Assembly (NCBI GenBank): GCA_029204225.1
Contig: CM055112.1
Coordinates: 45,224,632 to 45,288,631, forward strand
Source: Diphasiastrum complanatum
Taxonomy: Eukaryota; Streptophyta; Lycopodiopsida; Lycopodiales; Lycopodiaceae
Length of the DNA: 64,000 bases
Direction of reading: 5' to 3'
A program made the translations under genes and the position numbers. Shown here in pieces: positions 12,525 through 26,849 of this stretch; positions within the stretch are counted from its first letter, which is position 1, and the number at the start of each line of letters is the position of its first letter. The notes under the pieces were generated by a model. The model made no database searches. It saw only the letters and a program-made list of their open reading frames with translations, and was not told the origin of the DNA.

Positions 12525-13300
12525 TCCCCGACAACGGTGCCAAAAAAATGTTGGCCTCTTTTTGTGCCTCCCTAATCGGTGTGATCAAGAGGGCAAGGAA
12601 GTGGCTTGGATCTCCAAAAGGGTGAGTATCGATGTAGTAACGAGATTCGATCCAATGGGGAGGATCTAAGACGAGATCTAAGCCTACCAAGGGTGTCAAT
12701 CTTGGTATTGGATCTAGAAGTGGAATGGCTTAGATGAGGGGGTGAGGCTTCTTCCTTTTCCTATCAATTTTTGGGGTTTTGATTTTGCTATGATCCTCTT
12801 CTTGGATCTTGGCTTTTTGGGTTTATCTAGGCTTCTTGGGCTCTAGATCTTCTCCTCTCGAGGCTCATGCCATCCTTTATACTTATAAAAGATCTTTTTG
12901 TTGACTTTAGCACTTGGTCTAATGATCGTTCAATTATGGCTCAATCTCATCATGATTATACGACCATTTTATTAAGTGCAAAGGTCATTAAAAACCCATA
13001 AAACCCAAGTGCCTGGTTGCTGCCCACTGGCTACTCCCCGCGGTGCCATCCTGCCTGCCCGCGACGCCCATGCGGGGCTGCCCACTGCCCATCCGCCTGC
13101 CCCGGGGCTGCAGAGCGTCCGATTACAGTTCGTGCCCTCAAAAATCGGCTCCCACGAGGTTTCTGACGGCCCTTGCATGGGCGGGCACCGAGGGCACGTG
13201 GCGCCTAATGACTTGGTCGGGGCCAAATGTCAAAAACGTGTGGCCCCCGTGCCTTAAAGCACCCTACCCCCCAAAGGGAAGTATTTTGTACTAAGGATAT
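12525..13300 (-). mobile_element. Reverse-oriented Ty3/gypsy LTR with primer-binding site
   Basis: At 12525-12542 the minus strand reads TGGCACCGTTGTCGGGGA, close to the complement of a plant tRNA-Asp 3' end and nearly identical to the primer site of the gypsy element at 36875. Just right of it, at 12549, a sequence starting TGTTGG begins, as expected for the inner edge of an LTR in minus orientation. To the left, at 12330-12450, lie four GGCGAGTCA-like words that would belong to the leader. A strikingly GC-rich block (about 13018-13260) falls in the putative LTR. No polymerase remains and the outer LTR edge is not fixed. Confidence 0.55.
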
Positions 13301-13869
13301 AAACTCTGTAAGAAATTTGATGATGTGACATTCAATATCATCTTTCATGAACATGGACCATGCAATTATCTTTGTTTTGTGTTCACACATACAAACCTTA
13401 AGATCTTGTGAGAGAGGGCATGATCAATCATAAGGTGATATAGGCATACAACTATGAGATCATCTCACCCACAATTTGGAATGACAAATGATATAAGTTC
13501 ATGATTGGTTCTCAAGTTTTAACGTGTTTATTATTAGATTGTGATATGCACCTTCCAAGGGTTAGTTATAAGCTATCTATGCTTTGCACACTAGTCATAT
13601 GATGAATGTGCAATACATATTTAAACAGCCTTCATAAATCATGAGATTTCAGAAAGCAGAAAAACCTTTTCTTTATTGCGCTCATATGAGAATATTCGCT
13701 AGCAAGCATCACTTACTATCCAAGTATCAGCGGCTCTTGCATTATGGAAATCAAGTGCTTATATGCCAACATCACAGCAGTATCCAGTCTTGTCATTTGC
13801 ACATAAAATTCACAACACTGTTGCTATCACCTTGAAATTCATGATAATTCGCAGCAGACTTTGATTCAA
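13301..13869. other. Unassigned, downstream of the GST gene
   Basis: AT-rich stretch between the reverse LTR and the stop codon of the GST. It should hold the 3' untranslated region of the GST in its right part. No other feature was recognised. Confidence 0.4.
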
Positions 13870-14120
13870 CTAGTTTGATGTAGTGGGTATTATAGTGCAA
13901 GAACTCTCCGTTTCGTTTGTGGGCGCATTCGCAAACTTTGAGTCATCTAGTTTGCCTGTCTCATATGTAGTGCCGGGTACTAAAGTGCAAGAACACTCCG
14001 TTTGGTTTGTGTGCTCATTCGCAAACTTTGATTCAACTAGTTTGCCTGTCTCATATGTAGTGCCGGGTACTAAAGTGCAAGAACTCTCCGTTTGGTTTGT
14101 GTGCTTAGCACCTACTCCGA
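13846..14120 (-). repeat. 90-bp tandem repeat encoding the GST tail
   Basis: Units at 14103-14014 and 14013-13924 are nearly identical; 13923-13873 is a partial unit, and a degenerate stretch continues to about 13846, beyond the stop. The unit is exactly 30 codons, so unit gain or loss keeps the frame. The last unit carries a short internal deletion that shifts it and creates the TAG stop. Confidence 0.9.
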
Positions 14121-15024
14121 TGGCTTTATCTCGCAACCGCTGCTGAAAGTAGATGGCATTGTCCAACATCATTTTCGGATCAGCAATGGCGCATTTGACA
14201 TTCGGATGCTTGCTGATGGCATCTAACCACTCTGATAATCTTGGGCATTCCTTGGCGTCAGGGAACTTGCGGTTTGCAAGACCTTCATAAACTGTAATCC
14301 ATGATGCCAGAGGAGCCAGGACTAGATCCGGAATGGTTAGATGCTCCCCAAAAAGGAAGGGTTTTCCGTACGGAAGTTTGGTCATTTCTCTATCCAGAGT
14401 GATGTATAGTTGAGCTGTGTCATTCCACGCTTGGATTTGCTCATTATCTAGCTTTTTCATAATCAACAAACTCGTTTCCCAGAACTGCAATATAACAGGA
14501 AAACTGCCATATGTAAATAAATCAGAACAGTGGTTTGAGCTTCGTGAAACAGAGATCAAAACTTTTCTGTTCTACAGTTGTTTAAAATCTCATGTACAAA
14601 TCACTCTTGCTATAGGCAGATCTGTTTTCTTGCCCCGTAGCTCTCATGAAAGTAGTACCTTTTTATTGCAAAAGTCTGCCCAAAATCGAGCAATGGATCG
14701 TTCATAAGGAGACTCGGGAAGAAGTGCTGTTCTTTTCAGCAGTCCATCTGAAGAAGCTGGCCAAGTTTCTTCGATGTATTCCAGAATGACCAGCGATTCT
14801 GCAACAGGCAAGCCGCGATGAATGAGCACGGGCACTTGCTCGTGCACGGGGTTAGAGCGAAGCAGAAGATCAGTCTTGACACCAGGGAAAATGGCAGCAT
14901 CTTCCTCAAAAACCTGATACTTAACCCCTTTCTCCGCCAAAGCCATCTTCACACTCATCGCAAATGGGCTGGGGATGAGTGACAAGAGAATTATCTGTTC
15001 ATCCTGATCTGCCGTCATATTCAC
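13870..15024 (-). CDS. Tau-like glutathione S-transferase with C-terminal repeats
   Basis: A cytosolic glutathione S-transferase, which conjugates glutathione to electrophiles. Two exons, 15024-14659 and 14484-13870, with GT..AG borders, in phase, 326 residues. The thioredoxin-like N-terminal domain has SPFAMSVK with the likely catalytic serine (about residue 19), and the glutathione-site blocks NPVHEQVPVLIHRGLP and AESLVILEYIEETWP, as in tau-class enzymes. The intron sits after ARFWADFCNKK, the usual tau position. The helical C-terminal domain ends near residue 249, where normal tau enzymes stop. A 77-residue tail follows: two full 30-residue units and a 17-residue partial one (HTNQTE-S/C-SCTLVPGTTYETGK...), Thr/Ser/Asn-rich with one or two Cys per unit. 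ATG at 15024; a second Met two codons later is equally possible. The stop lies in a frame-shifted copy of the repeat. Confidence 0.9.
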
Positions 15025-15034
15025 TCACCTTCCA

Positions 15035-15152
15035 CTCCACCAAGCACACTCTCAAGCTCGCAATTGCATATACAACCTACAGAAATATAACTTCTCCACC
15101 AAGCACACTCTCAAGCTCGCAATTGCATATACAACCTACAGATATATAGCTT
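15035..15152 (-). promoter_or_regulatory. 59-bp tandem duplication with TATA-like box upstream of GST
   Basis: Two nearly identical 59-bp units (15035-15093 and 15094-15152) lie directly upstream of the GST start codon. On the minus strand the distal unit contains GCTATATATC (15141-15150) and the proximal unit the weaker GTTATATTTC, so a candidate TATA box has been duplicated. The distal one is about 120 bp from the ATG, a plausible core-promoter distance. The transcription start is not known. Confidence 0.6.
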
Positions 15153-18440
<3,288 letters not shown>

Positions 18441-20014
18441 ATTTAGCAAGGAGCGGCTGAGTGAGGAGCGAGGAGGTAGTGGAGGAGGGTCAGTTCTTGC
18501 AATAGCCTATGAAGATCCAGAGGAGTGCCTAGAGCACCTGGGTGAAGGATGGTTTTTGATAGTTCTTTAGAAGTTCTTAGACCTGGGGAAGTTCCAACTT
18601 AGTTAGAAGTTTTTTGAATCAGTAAGGCAAGATAAGTTCCAACCTAGTAACTTGAAACCTGATTACTGAAGATCTAGGGAAAGCACTATTCTCATTAAGG
18701 CACGGACCCTAGGTTTGATTTATCATTGTAAACTCCTAAAATAGCAGAGTAGGTGAACTAAGGCGTGGTTTTTGAAAACCTAATGTGGCAGATCAGAGAT
18801 TCTGGGATAGTGGCACCCTTGGATTTTGAATTTCAATGTGTGGGAGTGTCCAAAAGTGTGTTATTGACCTCCTAAGACTTTGTGATTGCACATAGATCAC
18901 ACATAGATTGAATACCAAGATCTATTCCATAAATCTAAGGCAAGAGCACATTACTACATGCATAAATCGACCATACAAGTACTTACACACGTGTGGAGAC
19001 TTGTGCAAATAAGATACAAGTGAATTTTAGCCTTGCTCTCGGGTAGAGAGAGAATGTACTATCAAGAACTCAAGTAGAGAGAGAAACCAATTTTGACTCA
19101 AATAGTGTAGAAATCTCATAACTCCATAAAACATTTTAAAATACAAATGGATTTATGCTCATATGTATAGCTACTTGAGGTAGAGGGGAGTGAAACATGA
19201 TTGGACCCATTCTTTACCTCCTCTAAATCCTATTGATTGAGTGACATATAGGCCCTATCATGATTGGACCATTTTGATAGATTTCTAGCTTTCTATTGGT
19301 CACCAACTCTCATGCCAACACATGGAGATGTTGTGAAAAATTGCCTACATTGGCAAATCTAGCCATGTAGAATATTGTACATTTTGTCAATATTGTTTGT
19401 TGGTTACTTAATGGCCAAAGTACCACTTGTACATTCACACCTAAAGTAGGTTACCACGAGTCAAGAGGAGTGGTTGTGTCCATTTGGTAGTGATTCCTAC
19501 TTTGTAGGATCTAGACCATGATTTATGATGAGATTTGTACCTACCATGCACCTACCAAACATGACTCTTGGATCTAGGCCAGGGTTTTCACATTAGGGCA
19601 ATAAAGTTGAGTCTACTTCCTTATTACATGCTGGATTTTCACCTAACTTAGCAAAGGAAGTGTCTTTTACTATGTATTCTCATTCTCCATAGTGAGGAGA
19701 TAGAAACTTTTTGGAGCCTCAAGGAGAAACTCGAGTTTTCTCTCATTGTATGGTGATGATTCCAATGAAACCAAGCTTTGGCACATTCTAAACACTGTCT
19801 ACAGGCCGTACTACAGCCTCATTTCCACACGTGTGGAGTTGGATTATAGTTTTTGATCAATGCTCTGATTGTCTCTACTTGTTTTCTATCAAGCTGCTAA
19901 ACTAGATCTTGTTTTCTGATGACTAGTATCTGATAGATTGTTTAACAAGCACACAATCAACCTTGTGGATCATTCAAAGATCCATTTATGGTCCTTAGTA
20001 CTGTACTTTTCACA
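18441..20014 (+). repeat. Probable 5' LTR region of copia copy B
   Basis: The sequence directly left of a clear initiator-Met primer site ends in TTTTCACA, as an LTR should. Its left edge cannot be fixed because the 3' LTR is missing. Two copies of the palindrome CACACGTGTG (18986-18995 and 19826-19835) lie here; a third is in the leader (20177-20186). Confidence 0.45.
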
Positions 20015-20027
20015 TGGTATCAGAGCC
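20015..20027 (+). other. Primer-binding site, copia copy B
   Basis: TGGTATCAGAGCC, the standard plant copia primer site complementary to initiator-Met tRNA, directly after a CA LTR end. Confidence 0.9.
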
Positions 20028-20597
20028 AAGTACAAGGCTATTGACCAGTGTCTGAAACTAATCCAGTTTTAGCAGGTTTTGATGCAAAAAGCTAGTATTG
20101 GAAGGGCGAGCTGGTATCCAGGTTTTGGTGAGGGGATTTGATCCCAAACTTTTTTAGGATCAAAATCCATATTGTTCACACGTGTGGGCATCTCTGAACC
20201 AGTATTTAAAACCCCATATTCATTGGATCACTGTAATTTCATCTGGTGTCAGTTTGATGTAATTTTTGGTGCAAATCCTAGGATAAGCTACCAAGATCAC
20301 TTTCCATTAATTAGTTTTCAATTAGTTTCATGAGAACTAATTAATCTATGCTGATTTCAGACCTTCTTAAAGTGGAAACCAGGTCTTGAAAGTACAAAGT
20401 GAAAGAGAGAGATAGAGAGTAGTTTTTACTTCATCTTATCTTCATTCCAGCTTTCTGAGGGAGTGATAGAACTGTGATTACAAGTCCATTTGTTGGATTA
20501 GAAGTCAACATTTGAGTGAAACACTGCAAGATTGAAACCTTTGTGAGTTTCAGGTTCAAACAAATCTATATCTTGTGTGTAGAATCTTACTAGTAAG

Positions 20598-21945
20598 ATG
20601 GGATCTGTTGGAGCATACCTAGAAGCTACTGAGAGGTTAAATTCTACCAGTTATGCTATTTGGAAAGTGAGGATGGAGTCACTCATGGTGCTCCAAGATC
20701 TCTATGAGTTTCTGATTGATGAGGAAGATGAACCTCTGGGTGCACAGAGTTAGCTAAATACAAAAGAAGATCTAGGCTTGCATTTCACTGTGTGAAGATG
20801 AATGTAAGCAATGATTTATTGAGAGAAGTATCAACTTGTACCAGTGCTAAAGAGGCTTGGGAATCTCTAAGATCAATCTATGAGTCTAGTAACACTTCAA
20901 GGGTTCTCATGCTTAGGAATAAGATTCTGCAAAGCATGAAGAGAAGTTATGAGAGTGCATAGGTTTATGTGCTCAAAATCAAGTCTCTCAATAGGGAGTT
21001 AGCTTCCATTGGAGAGAAGATTCAAGATAGTGAGCTTGTTCAGATTGTCCTCAATGGTCTAGGGAGTGACTTTACAAATTTGGTCCAAAGCTTTGCAATC
21101 CAAGACACTTTGCCCACTATAGAAAAGCGACACAGTGTATTAGTGGCTAAAGAGTGTAGGATGATGCATACCAATGCAAGAATGAATGCTATTTCTCTGC
21201 AGGATGGTGATGAGAAAGTTAATTTCTCATTCAAAGGCAAGAAGAAGACCAATGGCAAGAAGAAGCACTTCAAGGAGACCAAGGAGGAGGATGAGGCTTC
21301 AAGATCAAAGGGCAAGATCAAAGACAAGTCCAAGTACAAATGTTTTTTTTTCTGTGGAAAGAAAGGACATTTTGCATCAGAATGTCTCAAGAAGAAGAAG
21401 GCACAAGAGAGCAAACAAAGCAACATTGCACATCAGGAGGAGGAGGATGAAGAGTCATCCTTGATGGTTTCCAACAAACCACCATCATCCAAGTGCAACA
21501 CCAATGATTCTTGGTGGATTGATAGTGGGGCTAGTTCCCACATGACATATCAAAATGACCTTTTCTCCACTTTACTTTCTTACAATGATTTACATAGATC
21601 AATCTATACTGCAAGTAGTCAAGAATGTAAGATAAGTGGAATAGGAACCATTCCATTGTATGTTGGATCATCCAAAAGGATGAATCTTGATAATGCTCTT
21701 TATGTTCCTAGGTTAACCAAGAATTTGCTTAGTGTTGGCCAGTTAATGGATAATGGCCTTGATGTACAATCTAAGCATGGAATTTGTTCCATCCTTAGAA
21801 ATGATGAATGTATAGCCAAAGGCTTTAAGCAAGGTAGATTGTTTAAGCTTGATGCTAATGTTGCAGTGGAGAGTGTTAACTTGGCAAAGGTGGACTTATC
21901 AAAGGTGGAACTGTGGCACAAAAGGTTGGGTCACCCCAGCTACAA
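20598..21945 (+). pseudogene. Copia copy B: gag, protease, pre-integrase
   Basis: The Gag start (MGSVGAYLEATERLNSTSYAIWKV) opens at 20598 but stops at a TAG at 20751. The frame resumes shifted (KEAWESLRSIYESS) and has another stop near 20959, after which it is open. A zinc knuckle follows near 21340-21390 (C-x3-C-GKKGHFASEC, with one residue more than usual between the first two Cys). The protease site WWIDSGASSHMT is near 21510-21545, and the GAG-pre-integrase motif LWHKRLGHPS near 21910-21940. A frameshift then separates it from integrase. Confidence 0.9.
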
Positions 21946-22505
21946 AGCCAGGAATATATGGTTGCAAAGGAGCTTGCAGTTGGACTCCCCAAGCATTTGT
22001 CAAAGTGTGGGAAGAGATGTGAAGCATGCAGCCTCTCAAAGGCTCACAAACTACCCTTCTCAAGATCTACATCAAGATCAAGCTCTCCTCTTGAACTTAT
22101 CCATTCAGATGTTCATAGCTTTTCACATGAGTCTAATGGTGGTGCCAAGTACTATGTAATCTTCATTGATGACTATTCTAGATTTTGTTGGATGTACCTC
22201 TTGTCTAGCAAATCTATGGTGTTTGATTCTTTTGTAAAGTTCAAGACTTTGGTAGAAATTCAACTTAGTACCAAGATTAAGGTATTAAGGAGTGATAATG
22301 GAGGTGAATATATCTCCAATAAGTTGATTGACTTTTGTAGTTCTAATGGCATTAAGAGAGAGTTGTCATGTCCATACACCCCTCAACAAAATGGAGTGAG
22401 AGAAGAAATAGATCTCTTTGTGAGTGTGCTAAGGCCTTAAGGCTAGATGCTTCTTTATCCAAACCATTTTGGGGTGAAGCAATAACCTGTGCTAACTATT
22501 TCAAT
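21946..22505 (+). pseudogene. Copia copy B: integrase core, truncated
   Basis: Integrase in a shifted frame. CEACSLSKAHKLPF is the end of the zinc domain; HSDVHSF, FIDDYSRFCW and RSDNGGEY hold the first two catalytic acidic residues, and YTPQQNG leads to the third. A further frameshift follows near 22400 (RNRSLCECAKALRL), and copia identity is lost at about 22505. The RT, RNase H and 3' LTR are absent, so this is a 3'-truncated element. Confidence 0.88.
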
Positions 22506-23092
22506 GGCTATCAGTGTGATTTTAGCCCCTTTTCGGTGGTTTTTCCTTGATATCTCTTTGCTCCTTGTTCTGATTGGTCTGAGATTTTCATAGTGATTGG
22601 ATTTGAGGTAGATCTTGCTACTAATCCTATCTGCAAAAGTTACTCAATGCGAGAGTTGGCTATGCGAGAGTTCTTTACACTATTTTGCAGGCAAAAACTC
22701 TCATTTCTCAAGATCTATTGGGAAGTAACTCTCACAGGCTTCTCAAGAGCTTGGATCTAATGCGAATCTAGCTCTGTTCTAGGTGGTGAGAGTTTTTTCC
22801 TATAGATTTGGGAGATATTGATGTTTGCAAGGGTTCAGACCACTTTTTGGCTTACAGATCAATCCCAAGCATGTAACTGTTGGCAACATGGTTGACCTTC
22901 ACGTCCCCACCCCTTCAACCATGAAAAGATCTTTCCTTCAACATTTTTAAATCTGGACCTCCACCTTGGTGACTACCATTTAGATATGCATGGCATCGTG
23001 CACTCTATAAAATTGCATTTGTCATATCATTGATTGTTGCACCATACAATGCTAACTGTGCTAGCCAGGTTCCATGAACTAATTCTGATAAG
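22506..23092. other. Unassigned sequence between two copia copies
   Basis: Non-coding. It abruptly replaces copia integrase on the left and is abruptly replaced by copia pre-integrase on the right, so it is probably the remnant of another element. Family not recognised. Confidence 0.4.
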
Positions 23093-26000
23093 TTAGGTTT
23101 GAGGAAAAATCTACTTTGTGTTGGAGTCATTACTGATCAAAAGTTGAAAGTAAAATTCGCCCATGATGGTTGCTTTGTGAAAGATGTGAACCAAAAGTTC
23201 AAAGTTATTGCGGATGGAGTAAAAGAGCCCAATACAAAATTGTACAAGTTGAATGCCACAGTTAAGGGGCAACATGGACTTGTTTCGTCCATTCCCTCGC
23301 AAACTGAGTTGTGGCATAAGAGGCTTGGTCACTTGAACTTGGGAAGCCTCAGTTTGATGAGAAGATTGGAGATGGTAACAAGATTGCCTACCATAGAAGA
23401 TCACTTGAAATCGATGTGCGAATCTTGTGTATATGGGAAGTAGCATCGAGAAAAATTCAATAAAGGGGGTGTTGCAAGAGCAAAGAACATCTTGGACTTA
23501 ATCCACACAGAATTATGCGGGCCTATGAGGACCATGTCCTTAGGTAAAGCCTTCTATTTCATGACCTTTATTGATGATATGTCAGGTAAGACGTGGATCT
23601 ACTTCTTGAAGAAGAAACCGGATGCATTTGATAACTTCAAGAGCTTCAAAGCATTGGTCGAAAATCAGACAGGTAGGAAGATCAAAGTCCTAAGATCAGA
23701 TAGTGGAGGTGAGTACAAGTCTAATGACTTCAATGATCTTTGTGATCAATGTGAGATTAAAAGACAATTTATGCAAGCTCATACTCCTGCTCTCAATGGT
23801 GTAGATGAGCGCAAAAATCGTACGATTATGGAAAGTGCCAGATCTATGCTAGCTGAGATGAAACTACCATAAGATTTTTGGTCAAAAGCATGTAGCACGA
23901 CAGTCTATCTTCAAAAGAGAAGTCCTACCATTGCCATACCAAAGATAACACCTGAGGAGGCATTCACGAAGAAGAAGCCAAAGGTGAACCACTTGCAAAT
24001 CTTTGGATGTAAGGCCTTTGTACACATTCCTAAGGAAGAGAGACGTAAACTTGATGTAAAGGCTATCAAGTGCATATTCCTAGGATATGATGATTGTGTG
24101 AAGGGCTATAGATGTTTTGATCTAGTGGAAAACAAAATCCATATAAGCCGTGATGTTATCTTTGATGAATCCAAGATGTAGGAAGACGAGGATGCTGAGA
24201 AGATAGCCACATCCAGTGGGAAAGATGGTATAGAGAGGATTCCACCTGATGATGATCCATTCATTGACCTTCCGAGTGATGAACATGAGAATACATCTCA
24301 AGATACTACTACTCAACCTCAAGAGACAGGTTGGAGAGGTAGGGACAAACCTTTTGGTGCAAGAAGGATTGAAGTTGCAGGTGACAAATGCAAGGAGAAG
24401 GATGTACCGTGGGATACATTTTCACCAGGAAGCCAATCACCTGACAGGAAGCTCCCTAAGTGGTTTGAGAGATTGTTGGAGAGCTGCGACATGGATGACT
24501 TTCCAGGATCATCTAACCAGGGAGAGCTACGAAGATCAACAAGAGAGAAGACACAACCTGAAAGGTATGAAGCAAATTATGCTCTCTTATCTAGCATTAT
24601 TCAAAGCAAAGAACCTTCGACTTATAATGAAGTGAAGGATGATAACATTTGGGTCAAGGCCATGGGAGAGGAGATGGAGTCAATTGCTAAACATAACACA
24701 TGGGACTTAGTAGAACCACCAGTTGGCAAGAAACCCATTGGTTGCAAATGGGTATACAGGACTAAGTATCATGCAGATGGAAGTATAGCAAAGCACAAGC
24801 CAAGATTGGTGATCAAAGGGTCTGCACAAAGTAAAGGCATTGACTATGAGGAGACCTTTGCGCCAGTATGTAAGTGGAATACTCTACGTCTACTTGTTGC
24901 TTTAGCTTCACATTTTGGTTGGCCTTTGCATCAGATGGATGTGAAATCTGCTTTTCTAAATGGTGAGTTAGAAGAACTAGTGTTCGTGGATCAACCTGAA
25001 GGCTTTGTAGCGAAGGGACAGGAAAATAAAGTATGTCGCTTGAAGAAAGCACTTTATGGTCTTAAACAAGCACCACGTGCATGGTATAGCAGGATTGATG
25101 CCTACTTTCGTTCAAAGGGGATGGTGAGAACACATTCTGATCCAAATCTATATGTCTTATGCTTTGATGGTATGGTTGCTTTGATTGCTCTTTATGTTGA
25201 TGACTTGATTATTACAGGAAATAATCAAGAGATGATAGATATGATCAAGAATGACCTCATGGAACAATTCGAGATGATAGATCTCAACCTGATGCATTAT
25301 TGCCTTGGAGTACAGGTGTGGCAAAAAGGACACGAAGTGGGTTTAACACAGGTGAAGTACGTCAAAGAGTTGCTGCACAGGTTTAGGTCGCAGGATTGCA
25401 AACCAATGAATACTCTTATTGAACCAGGTAAAAAGCTTTCTAAGCTTGATGAGTCACAGTCATTTGATGCTACATTGTATAGACAGCTAGTAGGGAGCTT
25501 GATTTACCTTACCACGACTAGACCAGATATATGCTATGTTGTTGGCATTGTAAGTCAGTTTATGGCAGCACCTACGGAAACGCATTGGAAGGCAGCTAAA
25601 CGCATTTTGCGTTATGTGAAAGGCACTTCAGAGTATGGCTTGATTTACAGGAAGCATGACGGTTTACCTGAGTTGTGTGGCTATGTGGATGCGGATTGGG
25701 GAGGTGACTATGATGATCATAGATCCACCACAAGGTATGTATTCCAGTTTTGTGGTAGTTGTTTTTCCTGGTCTAGTAAGAAGCAAAGTACAATTGCTCT
25801 TTCCACCACAGAAGCAGAGTATAAGGCAATGTGTAGTGCAACACAAGAAGCTATATGGTTGAGACAAATCTTGGAAGAAATTGGCATGAAGCAGAAAAAT
25901 CCCACGACTTTACATAGCGACAATAAGAGTGGCATTCAGCTAACAAAGAATCCAGTGTTCCATGCGAGAACTAAACACATTGAGATTCAGTATCACTTTA

Positions 26001-26190
26001 TACATGAGAGGTTGCTGAGTCGTGAAATTCATGTTGTTCATTGTAGCACAGAAGAACAACTAGCTGATATTTTCACTAAGCCACTTGTTGGAGAAAAGTT
26101 TGATAACTTTAGATCAAAGCTTTCTGTACTTAAAATTTGTTAACTTTAAAGCTATGTATATGACTATATAAAGTAGACTCTACTTTAAGG
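23093..26190 (+). pseudogene. Copia copy C: integrase, RT, RNase H in one frame
   Basis: A 5'-truncated copia pol. One frame runs from pre-integrase (LWHKRLGHLN) through integrase (LIHTELCGPM, FIDDMSGKTW, RSDSGGEY, LNGVDERKNRTIME), RT (WVYRTKYHADGS, MDVKSAFLNGEL, KALYGLKQAPRAWY and the catalytic YVDD near 25195) to RNase H (GYVDADWGG, LSTTEAEYKA, HSDNKSGIQL) and the terminal ADIFTKPL. No frameshift was seen in 3 kb. Only three nonsense codons break it: TAG near 23441, TAA near 23870 and TAG near 24179. It has no gag or protease. A comparatively recent insertion that has decayed by point mutation only. Confidence 0.93.
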
Positions 26191-26198
26191 GAGAGAGT

Positions 26199-26560
26199 TA
26201 GAATTAAAGTAGAATCACTGTGCTGCTATACTGTGAGTCCTATCAGTTGATCAAGATCAGTTGGCCTTGCCACGAGGCAAGTCAACGGGACACGCGTCCC
26301 GCCAACGGCAACCTGGGTCATGCATGGGTTTCCTAAGTGAACAACTATATGTACAATGTAATTTCATTTTGAGAAATACAGTTGCTATGGAGCTTGCTGT
26401 GGAGAGTGTTTTCTGTCTGTGTTATTGTGTAGCATGATCTGTGTTCTTGTGCAAAGCAAATTCTGAGTGGATGACCATTTTTATCCACGACTTGTTCAGC
26501 ATTTTCCAAAACAAAGTCTGTGCGTCGGTATCCTCAACCTTGAAATCACACACACATAAG
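26199..26560 (+). repeat. Probable 3' LTR of copia copy C
   Basis: It follows the purine-rich tract AAGGGAGAGAG. The LTR seems to begin TTAGAATTAAAG rather than TGTTAGAA, so the edge may be mutated. The right limit is uncertain. Confidence 0.5.
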
Positions 26561-26849
26561 GTTAGCAACTCCTGAATGGAAGAAGAGACCGATTATATGA
26601 TTCAACAACGACACACACGACGGAGTGTCTACTAAACTCCATAGTGCCGAGGGACCGACAGTACTTCAGGTCGGAGGCCCTGTTGAGGGTATTAGAGTGT
26701 AAGTAAATAAATTAGTTGGAAATAGTTGCGAGGGTCATGGCATCCTGCATAAGTAAGCCCTTGGCCCAATGAGCACTTGTAAATAAATAACTTTGGACAT
26801 AAACTTGACTTTGGGCCACGTAATTAAAAATAATATATTTAGGTCATAA
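26561..26849. other. Short unassigned spacer
   Basis: Non-coding sequence between copia copies C and D. It contains a small hairpin (CCGAC...GTCGG near 26653-26675). Nothing else was recognised. Confidence 0.35.

Noticed and set aside
12976-13294. Overlapping Pro/Ala/Cys-rich frames in the GC-rich block
   Set aside because: High GC removes stop codons in several frames at once; no motif and no splice or start context.
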